Assembly (NCBI RefSeq): GCF_900102335.1
Contig: NZ_FNBM01000011.1
Coordinates: 1-64,000 of the forward strand
DNA from: Phytopseudomonas seleniipraecipitans
Lineage (GTDB): Bacteria; Pseudomonadota; Gammaproteobacteria; Pseudomonadales; Pseudomonadaceae
Reading direction: 5' to 3'
DNA: 64,000 bases
Shown here: piece by piece, positions 48,926 to 58,425 of the stretch
How positions within the stretch are numbered: position 1 is the first letter of the stretch
How the letters are laid out: every line of letters begins with the position of its first letter
The notes under the pieces: generated by a model
What the model was told of the DNA's origin: nothing
What the model saw: the letters and a program-made list of their open reading frames with translations, nothing else
Databases searched by the model: none
Translations under genes and position numbers: made by a program

Positions 48926-49098
48926 AGCGTTACCTCGTTTACGGATAGGGACGAAGCGTGCGACAGCGCACAGCTTCCCAGCCGACGGCGTTGCCGGCAA
49001 GGGGGTCGAAGGCTTGGACTGTGGCAGCACGATTCAAGGCACGTCTGGGCAACAAATATCCGGTCACGGGGTGTAACGATGGAGTGCGGGGCATCGCG

Positions 49099-49186
49099 CC
49101 CTGGGTATCGCTTCGCTCAACGCCAGGCTACCCAAAGCCGCCCTCCGCCATACCCGTAGCCTGGGTCGAGCGCAGCGACACCTGGG
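49099..49186. repeat. GTAGCCTGGGT-type REP doublet
   Basis: GTAGCCTGGGTCGAGCGCAG begins at 49156 on the plus strand (unit 49156-49186). A matching unit, GTAGCCTGGCGTTGAGCGAA onward, lies on the minus strand (49131-49099). They face each other in the 283-nt gap 48926-49208, which shows no gene. Confidence 0.85.
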
Positions 49187-49208
49187 AATTCCAACAACGA
49201 CGAAGCCG

Positions 49209-50270
49209 TCAGAACAACCCCATCTGCTGCCCTGGCGGCGCGAACAGCGAGCAGTCCAGAATGGCCCGTTTGCTGCCGTCGTAGCCGTAGCGCCGCCGCG
49301 CCAGGCGAAAGCGCTGAGCCAGCAGGTCGGCGAAGTGGCCCTCGCCTTTCATCCGCGAGCCAAAACGGCTGTCGTAATTCTGCCCGCCGCGCGACTGGCG
49401 AATCAGGCTCATCACGTGCTCGGCGCGATCGGGAAAGTGCGTCTGCAACCATTCCTCGAACAGCCCGGCGATCTCCAGCGGCAAGCGCAGCAGCACGTAG
49501 CCGGCGGAGCTGGCTCCGGCATCCCGGCCCGCCTCGAGCAGGCGCTCAAGCTCCATGTCGTTGATCATCGGGATCATCGGTGCGGCCATCAGGCCCACCG
49601 GCACGCCGTGCTCGTGCAGCGTCTTCATCGCTCGCAGGCGAGCCTTCGGCGCAGCAGTGCGCGGCTCCATGATGCGTTTGAGTTCGTCGTCGAGGGTGGT
49701 GACGCTGAACGAAACGCTGGCCAGATTGAGGCTGGCCAGCTCTTCGAGCAGGTCGAGATCACGCAGGATCAGCGCGCTCTTGGTGATGATGCTCACCGGG
49801 TGGCGGTAGCGCAGAAGGATTTCCAGCGCCTGGCGCGTCAGCTGGTGTTCACGCTCGATGGGCTGATAACCGTCGGTGTTGATTCCCAGGGCGATAGGCT
49901 TGGGCATGTAACCCGGCTTGCTCAGTTGCTCCTCGAGGCGCTCGGCGAGGTTGGTCTTGGCGATCAGCTTGGTTTCGAAATCAATGCCTGGCGACAGGTC
50001 CCAATACGCGTGGCTGGGCCTGGCGAAACAGTAGATGCAGCCGTGCTCGCAGCCCCGGTAAGGATTCACCGAACGGTCGAAGCCGACGTCTGGCGAGTTG
50101 TTGCGGCTGATCACCGTCTTCGCCAGTTCGTGTCGCACTTCGGTGACGAAGGTCAGCGGCGTCTGCTCCTGATACCAGCCATCGTCCTCGGCTTCGCTGG
50201 TGGTCGGCGCGAAGCGATTGTGCGGCTGGCTGGCGGTGCCGCGACCGCGCGGGACTGAGATAGGATTCAT
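49209..50270 (-). CDS. PA0069-family radical SAM protein, SplB-like
   Basis: A 353-residue radical SAM protein. The cluster-binding cysteines are C74-x3-C78-x2-C81 (CEHGCIYC), preceded by NPYRGCEHG, as in the PA0069/Rv2578c group related to spore photoproduct lyase. The reaction is unknown. A perfect SOS box lies 17 nt upstream, and PA0069 belongs to the LexA regulon of P. aeruginosa (recalled), so a DNA-damage role is plausible. It is divergent from the RND operon. Confidence 0.88.
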   Translation of the reverse strand: MNPISVPRGRGTASQPHNRFAPTTSEAEDDGWYQEQTPLTFVTEVRHELAKTVISRNNSPDVGFDRSVNPYRGCEHGCIYCFARPSHAYWDLSPGIDFETKLIAKTNLAERLEEQLSKPGYMPKPIALGINTDGYQPIEREHQLTRQALEILLRYRHPVSIITKSALILRDLDLLEELASLNLASVSFSVTTLDDELKRIMEPRTAAPKARLRAMKTLHEHGVPVGLMAAPMIPMINDMELERLLEAGRDAGASSAGYVLLRLPLEIAGLFEEWLQTHFPDRAEHVMSLIRQSRGGQNYDSRFGSRMKGEGHFADLLAQRFRLARRRYGYDGSKRAILDCSLFAPPGQQMGLF

Positions 50271-50286
50271 GGCAAAAACTCTTTAA

Positions 50287-50302
50287 CTGTATATAAATAC
50301 AG
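50287..50302. promoter_or_regulatory. LexA (SOS) box
   Basis: CTGTATATAAATACAG matches CTGT-N8-ACAG exactly with an all A/T core. It sits 17 nt before the radical SAM start and 117 nt before the RND adaptor gene. Confidence 0.9.
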
Positions 50303-50419
50303 TATTCACTTAACGACGTCTGCACAAGCCAGCCCGTCGGAAGAGGTTGCCTGAACCGTTCGTCGCCCGCTGCGGTCGCATTTGCACACACACCCGCTTC
50401 CTACCGTGCCGGAGCCTGC

Positions 50420-51517
50420 ATGCCGCCCGTATCGATCTTCGCTTCGCCTCGTATTGCCGGGGCCTTGCTGGCATTCGTGCTGCTGGGCGGCTGCGCCGAC
50501 GACGCGCCGCCAGAACCACAGCACCCGCGGGTCAAGGTGGCGACAGTCAGCCTGATCGACTACGTCGCCGACGCCACGCTGACCGGCGATATCCAGGCGC
50601 GCGTGCAGACCGACCTGTCGTTCCGCATCGGCGGCAAGATCATCGAGCGCCTGGTCGATGTTGGCGACAGCGTGCAGGCCGACCAGGTGCTGGCGCGCCT
50701 CGACCCACAGGATCAGCGCAACGCCGTGCGCTCCGCCGAAGCTGCGGCTGAAGCGGCCCGTGCGCAGCTCAAGCTGAGCGCGGCCAATCTGTGGCGCCAA
50801 CAGCAACTGTTACCCAAGGGCTACACCAGCCGCAGCGAATACGACAGCGCGCTGGCCAGCGAGCGCAGCGCCCGCAACAGCCTGGCCGCCGCCGAAGCGC
50901 AGCTGGCCGATGCCCGTGAGCAGAGCGGCTACACCGAACTGCGCGCCGAAACCGATGGGGTGATCACCGCCCGTCAGGCCGAGGTGGGCCAGGTAGTACA
51001 GGCAGCCACACCTATCTTCGGCCTGGCCCGCGAGGGAGCCCGCGACGCGGTGTTCAATGTCTTCGAGGCGCTGCTCGTCGAACCGGGCCAGGCGTTGCGC
51101 GTCAGCCTGCTGGAAAATCCGGCGATCAGCGCCGAAGGCAAGGTCCGCGAGGTCAATCCGCAAGTCTCCGCACAGAGCGGCACGGTGCAGGTCAAGGTCA
51201 GCCTTGAGCAGGTACCGGCGGCGATGACCCTGGGTGCGACCGTCAGTGCCGAGGTACACACCCCAGCCAGGCGCAGTGTCGAACTGCCCTGGTCGGCCCT
51301 CACCAAGGCCGAGCGCGAGCCAGCAGTGTGGCGGCTCAGCGACGACGATGTTGCTGACCTGCACCCGGTGCAGGTCGGTCGCTATCTGACCGACAAGGTG
51401 ATCATCCGCGGCGGCCTGCTGGACGGTGATCGCGTGGTGGTAGCCGGCGGTCAACTGCTGCATCCGGGCCAGAAGGTGGAAATCGCCGAGCAGCGCAAGC
51501 TGGAGGATCAGCCATGA
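50420..51517 (+). CDS. triA: RND efflux periplasmic adaptor, first (TriA-like)
   Basis: A 365-residue membrane fusion protein linking the inner-membrane pump to an outer-membrane channel. The lipobox LLGG-C (residue 25) makes it a lipoprotein. The lipoyl halves, alpha-hairpin (AAEAARAQLKLSAANLWRQQ) and beta-barrel are in normal order. Two adaptors followed by one RND gene is the unusual triABC layout of P. aeruginosa (PA0156-PA0158, recalled). Confidence 0.85.
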   Translation: MPPVSIFASPRIAGALLAFVLLGGCADDAPPEPQHPRVKVATVSLIDYVADATLTGDIQARVQTDLSFRIGGKIIERLVDVGDSVQADQVLARLDPQDQRNAVRSAEAAAEAARAQLKLSAANLWRQQQLLPKGYTSRSEYDSALASERSARNSLAAAEAQLADAREQSGYTELRAETDGVITARQAEVGQVVQAATPIFGLAREGARDAVFNVFEALLVEPGQALRVSLLENPAISAEGKVREVNPQVSAQSGTVQVKVSLEQVPAAMTLGATVSAEVHTPARRSVELPWSALTKAEREPAVWRLSDDDVADLHPVQVGRYLTDKVIIRGGLLDGDRVVVAGGQLLHPGQKVEIAEQRKLEDQP

Positions 51518-52581
51518 CGCGCCAGCTAGGTGTTGCGCTGGTCGCCGTCGCACTGCTCGCCGGTTGCGCCGAGGAAGAGAAACCCGAACCGATCCGCCCC
51601 GTGCTCTATACCGAGGTGCAACAGCAGGACCAGCAGGCGCTTGGCCGCTTCGCCGGCATCATCGAAGCGCGAGTGCAGAGCACGTTGGGCTTTCGCGTCG
51701 GAGGCCGTCTCGCTCAACGCCTCGTCGACGCCGGCGCTGAGGTGAAAGCGGGTACTACCCTGGCGACTCTCGACCCCACCGATCAACAGAATGCCCTGCG
51801 CGCCAGTGAAGGCGACTTGGCGCGCAGCGAAGCGCAGTGGATCAATGCCCAGGCCAATGCGCGTCGCCAGCAGGAGCTGTTCGACCGCGGCGTCGGCGCC
51901 AAGGCCATGCTCGAACAGGCACAAACCGAATTGAGCAACGCCCGCAGCAGCCGTGAACAGGCTGAAGCCGCCACGCGGCAAGCCCGCGACCGCGTCGCCT
52001 ACGGCACCCTGAGCAGCGAGTTCGATGCCGTGGTCACCACCTGGCACGTCGAGGCTGGCCAGGTGGTCGGCGCCGGCCAGGAAGTCGTCACCCTCGCCCG
52101 CCCTGACGTCAAGGAAGCAGTCTTCGACCTGCCGGTGGATGTCGCCGATGCGCTTGATGACACCGTGCAGTTCAACGTGGTTTCTCAGCTCGACCCGAGC
52201 ATCGCCACCCGTGGCACGCTGCGCGAACTGGCGCCGCGTGCCGACGCTGCAACGCGCACCCGCCGCGCCCGTCTGACCCTGGCCGACACCCCGCCGGGCC
52301 TGCGCCTGGGCACCGCCGTGGCCGTCAGCCTCACTCGCGAGCAGACGCCACGCAGTGTGCTGCCAGTCGGGGCGCTGCAGGAAGTCGACGGCCAGGCCCG
52401 CGTATGGGTCATCGACACCGCCACGAAGACCGTGCATCCGCGTGCCGTGCAGGTGGTAGCTCGTGACGGGCAACAGATCAGCGTCGAAGGCCTCGCGCCG
52501 GGCGACAAAGTAGTCAGCGCCGGCTTGAGCGAGCTCAAGGATGGTCAGGCAGTGCGTATCGATGAGGGCGTGGCACCATGA
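51514..52581 (+). CDS. triB: RND efflux periplasmic adaptor, second (TriB-like)
   Basis: A 355-residue adaptor lipoprotein (VALLAG-C18). It overlaps triA by 4 nt and triC by 4 nt. The hairpin segment ALRASEGDLARSEAQWINAQA and barrel domain are intact. In TriABC both adaptors are needed for a working pump. Confidence 0.85.
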   Translation: MTRQLGVALVAVALLAGCAEEEKPEPIRPVLYTEVQQQDQQALGRFAGIIEARVQSTLGFRVGGRLAQRLVDAGAEVKAGTTLATLDPTDQQNALRASEGDLARSEAQWINAQANARRQQELFDRGVGAKAMLEQAQTELSNARSSREQAEAATRQARDRVAYGTLSSEFDAVVTTWHVEAGQVVGAGQEVVTLARPDVKEAVFDLPVDVADALDDTVQFNVVSQLDPSIATRGTLRELAPRADAATRTRRARLTLADTPPGLRLGTAVAVSLTREQTPRSVLPVGALQEVDGQARVWVIDTATKTVHPRAVQVVARDGQQISVEGLAPGDKVVSAGLSELKDGQAVRIDEGVAP

Positions 52582-55500
52582 ATCAACAGGCGCCGCGCAA
52601 GAACGGCTTCAACCTCTCCGACTGGGCGCTGCGCCACCAGTCGTTCGTCTGGTACCTGATGTTCGTGTCGCTGCTCATGGGCGTGATTTCGTACATGAAC
52701 CTGGGCCGCGAAGAAGACCCTTCCTTCACCATCAAGACCATGGTCATCCAGACCCGCTGGCCGGGCGCCACGGTGGACGAAACCCTCAGCCAGGTCACCG
52801 ACCGCATCGAGAAAAAGCTCGAAGAGCTGGACTCGCTGGACTACGTGAAGAGCTACACGCGGCCCGGCGAGTCGACCATCATGGTGTTCCTGCGCGACAC
52901 CACCAAGGCGGGTGATATCCCAAACATCTGGTACCAGGTGCGCAAGAAGGTCGACGACATCCGCGGCGAGTTTCCCCAGGGCTTGCAGGGCCCCTCGTTC
53001 AACGACGAATTCGGTGACGTGTTCGGCTCCATCTATGCCTTCACCGGCGACGGGCTGAGCATGCGCCAGCTGCGCGACTACGTGGAACGAGTGCGCGCCG
53101 AGATCCGCAGCGTGCCCGACATGGGTAAGGTGCAGATGGTTGGCCAGCAGAACGAGGTGTTCTACCTCAACTTCTCGACGCGCAAGCTGGCCGCGCTGGG
53201 CATCGACCAGAGCCAGGTGATCCAGAGCCTGCAGGCGCAGAACGCGGTGACGCCTTCCGGGGTGATAGAGGCTGGCCCGGAGCGTATTTCCGTGCGTACC
53301 AGTGGCCAGTTCGCATCGGAAGCCGACCTGCGCAACGTCAACCTGCGCCTGGACGACCGCTTCTATCGGCTTACCGATATTGCCGAGATCAGCCGCGGCT
53401 ATGTCGACCCGCCGCAATCGCTGTTTCGCTTCAATGGCACGCCTGCCATCGGCCTGGCCATCGCCATGCGCGACGGCGGCAATATCCAGACCTTCGGTAA
53501 AGCCCTGCACGCGCGCATGGACGAGCTGACCGCCGAGCTGCCGGTGGGTGTTGGCGTGCACGTGGTGTCCGACCAGGCCGAGGTGGTGGACGAGGCCGTC
53601 AGCGGCTTCACTCGCGCGCTGTTCGAGGCGGTGCTGATCGTCATGCTGGTGAGCTTCGTCAGTCTGGGCATTCGCGCCGGCCTGGTGGTCGCCTGCTCGA
53701 TTCCGCTGGTGCTGGCCATGGTCTTCATGTTCATGGAATACAGCGGCATCACCATGCAGCGCATCTCCCTGGGCGCGTTGATCATCGCGCTGGGATTAAT
53801 GGTGGACGACGCGATGATCACTGTCGAGGTGATGGTCACACGCCTGGAAAAAGGCGACTCGTTGCACGATGCCGGGACCTTCGCCTACACCTCAACGGCG
53901 TTCCCGATGCTCACCGGCACGCTGGTGACGGTGGCCGGTTTCGTGCCCATCGGCCTCAATGCCAGTTCGGCCGGCGAGTACACCTTCACCCTGTTCGCGG
54001 TGATTGCCGTGGCCTTGTCGCTGTCCTGGCTGGTGGCCGTGGTGTTCGCGCCGGTGATCGCCGTGCACATCCTGCCCAAACGCATGAAGGCCAAGGAAAG
54101 CGGTCCGGGCCGCATCGCCCGCGCCTTCGACAAGGGTCTGCTGCTGTCTATGCGTCACCGTTGGTGGACGATCGGCATCACCGTGGCGATGTTCGCGGCG
54201 TCGATCGCCGGCATGACAATGGTGCAGAGCCAGTTCTTCCCGGCGTCGGATCGCCCGGAAATTCTCGTCGACCTCAACCTGCCGCAGAACGCCTCGATCA
54301 ACGAGACCCGCGCCCAGGTCGACCGCCTCGAGGCCAGCCTCAAGGACGACCCGGACATTGCCCGCTGGAGTACTTACATCGGCCAGGGCGCGCTGCGCTT
54401 CTACCTGCCGCTGGACCAGCAACTGCAAAACCCGTTCTACGCCCAGCTGGTGATCGTCAGCCAGGACATCGAGGCCCGTGATCGTCTGGTCGGCAAATTG
54501 AAGAAACGCCTACGCGACGACTTCGTTGGCATCGGCAGCTTCGTCCAGCCCCTGGAGATGGGCCCGCCGGTGGGCCGGCCGATTCAGTACCGGATCAGCG
54601 GCGCGGACGTCGATCAGGTGCGCAAGCACGCCCTGGAACTGGCGGCGCTGCTCGATAAGAACCCGGACATCGGCGAGATGGTTTACGACTGGAACGAACC
54701 GGGCAAGGTCTTGCGCATCGACGTCGCCCAAGACAAAGCGCGGCAATTCGGCCTGTCCTCGGAAGATGTCGCCAACCTGCTCAACGGCATCGTCAGCGGC
54801 ACCACGGTCACCCAAGTGAAGGATGACATCTACCTGATCGACGTGATTGGCCGCGCCGAAGACAGCGAGCGCAGCTCGCCGCAGACCCTGGAGAACCTGC
54901 AGATCGTCAATCCGAGCGGCGTGGCGATTCCGCTGCGTGCGTTCGCCACCGTGGGTTACGAGCTGGAACAGCCGCTGGTGTGGCGCCGCGACCGCAAGCC
55001 AACCATCACCCTCAAGGCCGCGGTGATCAGCGATGTTCAGCCGACTGACCTGGTCGCCGACCTGGCGCCGGACATCCAGAAATTCTCTGACAGCCTGCCC
55101 AATGGCTACAGCGTCGCCACTGGCGGCACGGTGGAAGAAAGCGGCAAGGCCCAGGGCCCAATCGCCAGCGTGCTGCCGCTGATGCTGTTCCTGATGGCCA
55201 CCTTCCTGATGATCCAGCTGCACAGCGTGGCCAAGACCTTTCTGGTGTTCAGCGTAGCGCCACTCGGGCTGATCGGCGTGGTGCTGGCGTTGGTGCCGAC
55301 CGGCACGCCGATGGGCTTCGTGGCGATTCTCGGCATCCTTGCGCTGATCGGCATCATCATCCGCAACTCGGTGATTCTGGTCACCCAGATCGACGAGTTC
55401 GAGCGCGCCGGCGACTCGCCCTGGCAGGCGGTCATCGACGCCACCCGGCACCGTCGCCGGCCGATCCTGCTGACCGCCGCCGCAGCCAGCCTGGGCATGA

Positions 55501-55664
55501 TCCCCATCGCCCGCGAAGTGTTCTGGGGGCCGATGGCCTACGCAATGATCGGCGGCATTTTCAGCGCCACCCTGCTGACCCTGCTGTTCCTCCCGGCGCT
55601 TTACGTGGCCTGGTACCGCATCCGCGAGGATGACCAGGAGGCTTCCCCGAAACAGGCGCAATAG
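52578..55664 (+). CDS. triC: RND efflux transporter (TriC-like)
   Basis: A 1028-residue proton-driven inner-membrane pump with 12 helices and two large periplasmic loops. The proton-relay aspartates are D410-D411 in GLMVDDAMITVE. GAEVT-like HAE features of metal pumps are absent, favouring hydrophobic drug substrates; TriC exports triclosan and SDS. No outer-membrane factor gene follows, as in PAO1, where OpmH is encoded elsewhere. Confidence 0.9.
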   Translation: MNQQAPRKNGFNLSDWALRHQSFVWYLMFVSLLMGVISYMNLGREEDPSFTIKTMVIQTRWPGATVDETLSQVTDRIEKKLEELDSLDYVKSYTRPGESTIMVFLRDTTKAGDIPNIWYQVRKKVDDIRGEFPQGLQGPSFNDEFGDVFGSIYAFTGDGLSMRQLRDYVERVRAEIRSVPDMGKVQMVGQQNEVFYLNFSTRKLAALGIDQSQVIQSLQAQNAVTPSGVIEAGPERISVRTSGQFASEADLRNVNLRLDDRFYRLTDIAEISRGYVDPPQSLFRFNGTPAIGLAIAMRDGGNIQTFGKALHARMDELTAELPVGVGVHVVSDQAEVVDEAVSGFTRALFEAVLIVMLVSFVSLGIRAGLVVACSIPLVLAMVFMFMEYSGITMQRISLGALIIALGLMVDDAMITVEVMVTRLEKGDSLHDAGTFAYTSTAFPMLTGTLVTVAGFVPIGLNASSAGEYTFTLFAVIAVALSLSWLVAVVFAPVIAVHILPKRMKAKESGPGRIARAFDKGLLLSMRHRWWTIGITVAMFAASIAGMTMVQSQFFPASDRPEILVDLNLPQNASINETRAQVDRLEASLKDDPDIARWSTYIGQGALRFYLPLDQQLQNPFYAQLVIVSQDIEARDRLVGKLKKRLRDDFVGIGSFVQPLEMGPPVGRPIQYRISGADVDQVRKHALELAALLDKNPDIGEMVYDWNEPGKVLRIDVAQDKARQFGLSSEDVANLLNGIVSGTTVTQVKDDIYLIDVIGRAEDSERSSPQTLENLQIVNPSGVAIPLRAFATVGYELEQPLVWRRDRKPTITLKAAVISDVQPTDLVADLAPDIQKFSDSLPNGYSVATGGTVEESGKAQGPIASVLPLMLFLMATFLMIQLHSVAKTFLVFSVAPLGLIGVVLALVPTGTPMGFVAILGILALIGIIIRNSVILVTQIDEFERAGDSPWQAVIDATRHRRRPILLTAAAASLGMIPIAREVFWGPMAYAMIGGIFSATLLTLLFLPALYVAWYRIREDDQEASPKQAQ

Positions 55665-55667
55665 ACC

Positions 55668-55739
55668 GTGGCCCGGGTTGAGCGAAGCGATACCCGGGAG
55701 ACTCCCGGGTCGCCATCCGTGCAGATCGTGTCGGGCTAC
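55668..55739. repeat. GTAGCCCGGG-type REP remnant
   Basis: A unit starting GTGGCCCGGGTTGAGCGAAG (55668) and reaching ACCCGGGAG is followed by CTCCCGGG and, at 55731-55739, TCGGGCTAC (reverse GTAGCCCGA). It is the same family as the doublet at 49099, in the gap between triC and the symporter gene. Confidence 0.75.
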
Positions 55740-56737
55740 ACCTTGGCTTGTAGCCCCTCTTCAACGGCAACGGTTTCAGGCCGCCTGGCATAGCGCTGGG
55801 CGAGCACCGCGCAGACCATCAGCTGGATTTGATGAAAGATCATCATCGGCAGGATCATCAGGCCGATGCTGCTGCCGGCGAACAACACCTGGGCCATTGG
55901 TACGCCAGTGGCCAGGCTCTTTTTCGAGCCGCAGAACAGGATGGTGATGCGGTCTTCCATATTGAAGCCGCACCACTTGCCCAGCAGCGCGGTGATACCC
56001 AACGACAGCGCGAGCAGCAGGCAGCAGGCGAATACAAGCGCCGCCAGGGTCGGCCAGGACACCTCGCCCCACAGGCCTCCGACCACCGCCTCGCTGAACG
56101 CTGTGTAGACCACCAGCAGGATCGAGCTCTGATCCACGTACTTCAGCCAGTCCTTGTTGCGGCCGACCCAGGCACCAATCCAGCGCCGCGCGATTTGTCC
56201 GGCGATGAAGGGCACCAGCAGCTGCAGGGTGATCTTGCCGATTGCGTCGAGCATCGAGCCGCCGCTGCCATGCACGTCCATCAGCAGCGCCACCAGCAAA
56301 GGCGTGAGGAAGATGCCGAACAGGCTGGAGGCCGCAGCGCTGCAGATTGCCGCGGGAATATTGCCGCGCGCTAGCGAGGTGAAGGCAATGGCCGACTGCA
56401 CCGTGGCCGGCAGCGCGCACAGGTAAAGCATGCCCAGGTACAGCTCAGTGCCGATCATCGGCGACAGCAGTGGCTTGAGCGCCAGCCCGAGTAACGGGAA
56501 GAGAATGAAAGTGCAGCTGAACACCAGCAGGTGCAGGCGCCAGTGCCCGGCACCGGCGATGATCGCCTCGCGCGACAGCTTGGCGCCGTGCATGAAGAAC
56601 AACAAGGCGATGGCCAGATTGGTGATCCAGCCGAAAGCCACCGCGCCGTTGCCGCTCACGGGCAGGAAAGTAGCGGCGAGAACGACGGCGATCAGCGTCA
56701 GGGTGAAGTTGTCGGGCAGCAGACGGGAGCGGGCCAT
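55736..56737 (-). CDS. Bile acid:sodium symporter-like transporter
   Basis: A 333-residue membrane protein with about 10 helices, of the SBF-like family (YfeH group). GAVAFGWITNLAIALLFFMHGAKLS near the N-terminus and FCGSKKSLATGVPMAQVLF near the end are family segments. Substrates of bacterial members are mostly unknown organic anions. It is divergent from an AraC regulator, which probably controls it. Confidence 0.85.
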   Translation of the reverse strand: MARSRLLPDNFTLTLIAVVLAATFLPVSGNGAVAFGWITNLAIALLFFMHGAKLSREAIIAGAGHWRLHLLVFSCTFILFPLLGLALKPLLSPMIGTELYLGMLYLCALPATVQSAIAFTSLARGNIPAAICSAAASSLFGIFLTPLLVALLMDVHGSGGSMLDAIGKITLQLLVPFIAGQIARRWIGAWVGRNKDWLKYVDQSSILLVVYTAFSEAVVGGLWGEVSWPTLAALVFACCLLLALSLGITALLGKWCGFNMEDRITILFCGSKKSLATGVPMAQVLFAGSSIGLMILPMMIFHQIQLMVCAVLAQRYARRPETVAVEEGLQAKV

Positions 56738-56835
56738 GGGCAGGATTCCGAGCAGACGAAGGCAGGCAGTTGCCAGAGAAGGGCGCTCACTCTACGCTGA
56801 AGCTCAATTGCCGACTAACGCCATAAAGCCAGATC

Positions 56836-57627
56836 ATGTCGCCTAACGGACAAACCACCATTGCCGAGCGCAGCGTTCCCCACCTGGAACGCTTGCCGCG
56901 TCCCTTGTACGCACGCAACGAATCACTGACCCGGCAGACTGGCACGCCGCGCCACAGCCACACCTGGGTACAGCTGACTTACGCCATCCAGGGCGTGCTG
57001 CACGTACGCACCGCCGTCGGCAGTTTCGTCGCGCCGCCACAACGGGCGATCTGGATTCCCGCCGGCCTCGAACATGAGGTACTGAGCTCGCCAAATACCG
57101 AAATGCGCAGCCTTTATCTGGATACTGCCAGTACCGACTCCCCCGGCGGCAATTGCCGCGTGCTCGGCGTGGATGCGTTGACCCGCGAGTTGATTCGCAG
57201 CTTCTGTGAGTTACCGGTGGAATACGATGAAACCGGGCCAGACGGGCGACTGGCGCAGGTGCTGCTCGATCGCTTGCGGACGGCGCCCGAGGTGCATCTG
57301 TCGTTACCACTGCCGAGCGACCCGCGACTGCGCACGCTGTGCGCCATGCTGCAGGGGAAACCGGACGATGACCGCCCGCTGGCAGACTGGGGCGAAAGCC
57401 TGGGCGTGTCGGAAAAGACCCTCAGCCGCCTGTTCCTGCGCGACACCGGCCTGACCTTTCGCGCCTGGCGGCAACGCCTGCGCCTGCTCGGCGCGCTGAC
57501 GCCGCTGGAGCAGGGCCAGCGCGTGACCGACGTGGCGCTGCTGTGTGGCTATGAATCGACGTCAGCCTTCATCGCCGCGTTTCGCCAGCAGTTCGGCGCC
57601 ACGCCGGGCGAATTCTTTCGCGCCTGA
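56836..57627 (+). CDS. AraC family regulator with N-terminal cupin
   Basis: A 263-residue regulator. The N-terminal cupin (PRHSHTWVQLTYAIQGVLHV, HPP-type IWIPAGLEHEV) is followed by two helix-turn-helices: WGESLGVSEKTLSRLFLRDTG and RVTDVALLCGYESTSAFIAAF. It resembles the NimR/YdeO-type group that often controls an adjacent exporter. It is divergent from the symporter gene by 98 nt. Confidence 0.88.
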   Translation: MSPNGQTTIAERSVPHLERLPRPLYARNESLTRQTGTPRHSHTWVQLTYAIQGVLHVRTAVGSFVAPPQRAIWIPAGLEHEVLSSPNTEMRSLYLDTASTDSPGGNCRVLGVDALTRELIRSFCELPVEYDETGPDGRLAQVLLDRLRTAPEVHLSLPLPSDPRLRTLCAMLQGKPDDDRPLADWGESLGVSEKTLSRLFLRDTGLTFRAWRQRLRLLGALTPLEQGQRVTDVALLCGYESTSAFIAAFRQQFGATPGEFFRA

Positions 57628-57628
57628 A

Positions 57629-58408
57629 TCAGCCGGCGCGGCGCACCTGCAGCAGTGAGTAGCCCTGCTCGCCAGGCTCGCCGGTGAGCACCAATTGGCC
57701 CGCTGCGGCCAGCTCGCGGGCGCGCCAGAACAGGAAGTAATCGGTGGCGAAGAACCCGTCGTTGCGCGCCATCACTTCCGCCATGAGGCGAGCCAGCGGT
57801 TGCGGCTCCGCCCGTGCCTGACGCAGCACCGCAGCGTCGACGGCCTGATAATCTTCGGCGGCGAACTGCCCCGTCTGCCAGCGATGAATCAGCCCACCAT
57901 CGGTCACCGCCGCACGCCATTGTGCCGCCAGGGCTGCCTGGCGTTCTGTCTCGACCGGTCGGGGCTTGGCCAAGCCAAGCAGTGCCTGCGGCGTGCGCAT
58001 GGCGACTGCCTGGCGGTTTTGCACCCAGCTGTTGCCGGTGCCGCAGGAGACCTCGATCAGCGCCACGGCGCTGCCTTCCAGTGCGTGCGCAACGCGCGCG
58101 AGCAGCAGCTGCTCACTGGCACTGTCGCCATGCCAGACGGTAACCGGCCGCTCCTGCCTGGCGAGGTCGGCGATCCACTGCGCATCGGCGGGCAGCCCAG
58201 CAGCGAAATCCGGCATCGGCGTAGCCCCCTCCGGCCACACCGCCCGCCAGAACGCCACGCGCTCGGCACAGGGCGGCGTGTCGACATCACCGAGCGGGCC
58301 GACGGCCAGGTCGTCACGCAATACGTGCAGCCCTGCCTCTGCAGCCGCCGGCCCGATCACATGGGTCACGCCTGCGACTGCGTTGTCGCCACACACCAAA
58401 TGCCACAT
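57629..58408 (-). CDS. DUF1835/DUF3658 domain protein
   Basis: A 259-residue cytoplasmic protein. It opens MWHLVCGDNAVAGVTHVIGP, the DUF1835 N-terminus, and has the following helical DUF3658-like C-terminal half (LIHRWQTGQFAAEDYQAVDA). Function unknown. GGAGG 6 nt before ATG 58408 sets the start. Its stop is 1 nt from that of the convergent AraC gene. Confidence 0.75.
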   Translation of the reverse strand: MWHLVCGDNAVAGVTHVIGPAAAEAGLHVLRDDLAVGPLGDVDTPPCAERVAFWRAVWPEGATPMPDFAAGLPADAQWIADLARQERPVTVWHGDSASEQLLLARVAHALEGSAVALIEVSCGTGNSWVQNRQAVAMRTPQALLGLAKPRPVETERQAALAAQWRAAVTDGGLIHRWQTGQFAAEDYQAVDAAVLRQARAEPQPLARLMAEVMARNDGFFATDYFLFWRARELAAAGQLVLTGEPGEQGYSLLQVRRAG

Positions 58409-58425
58409 GACGCCTCCTCGCGCCC

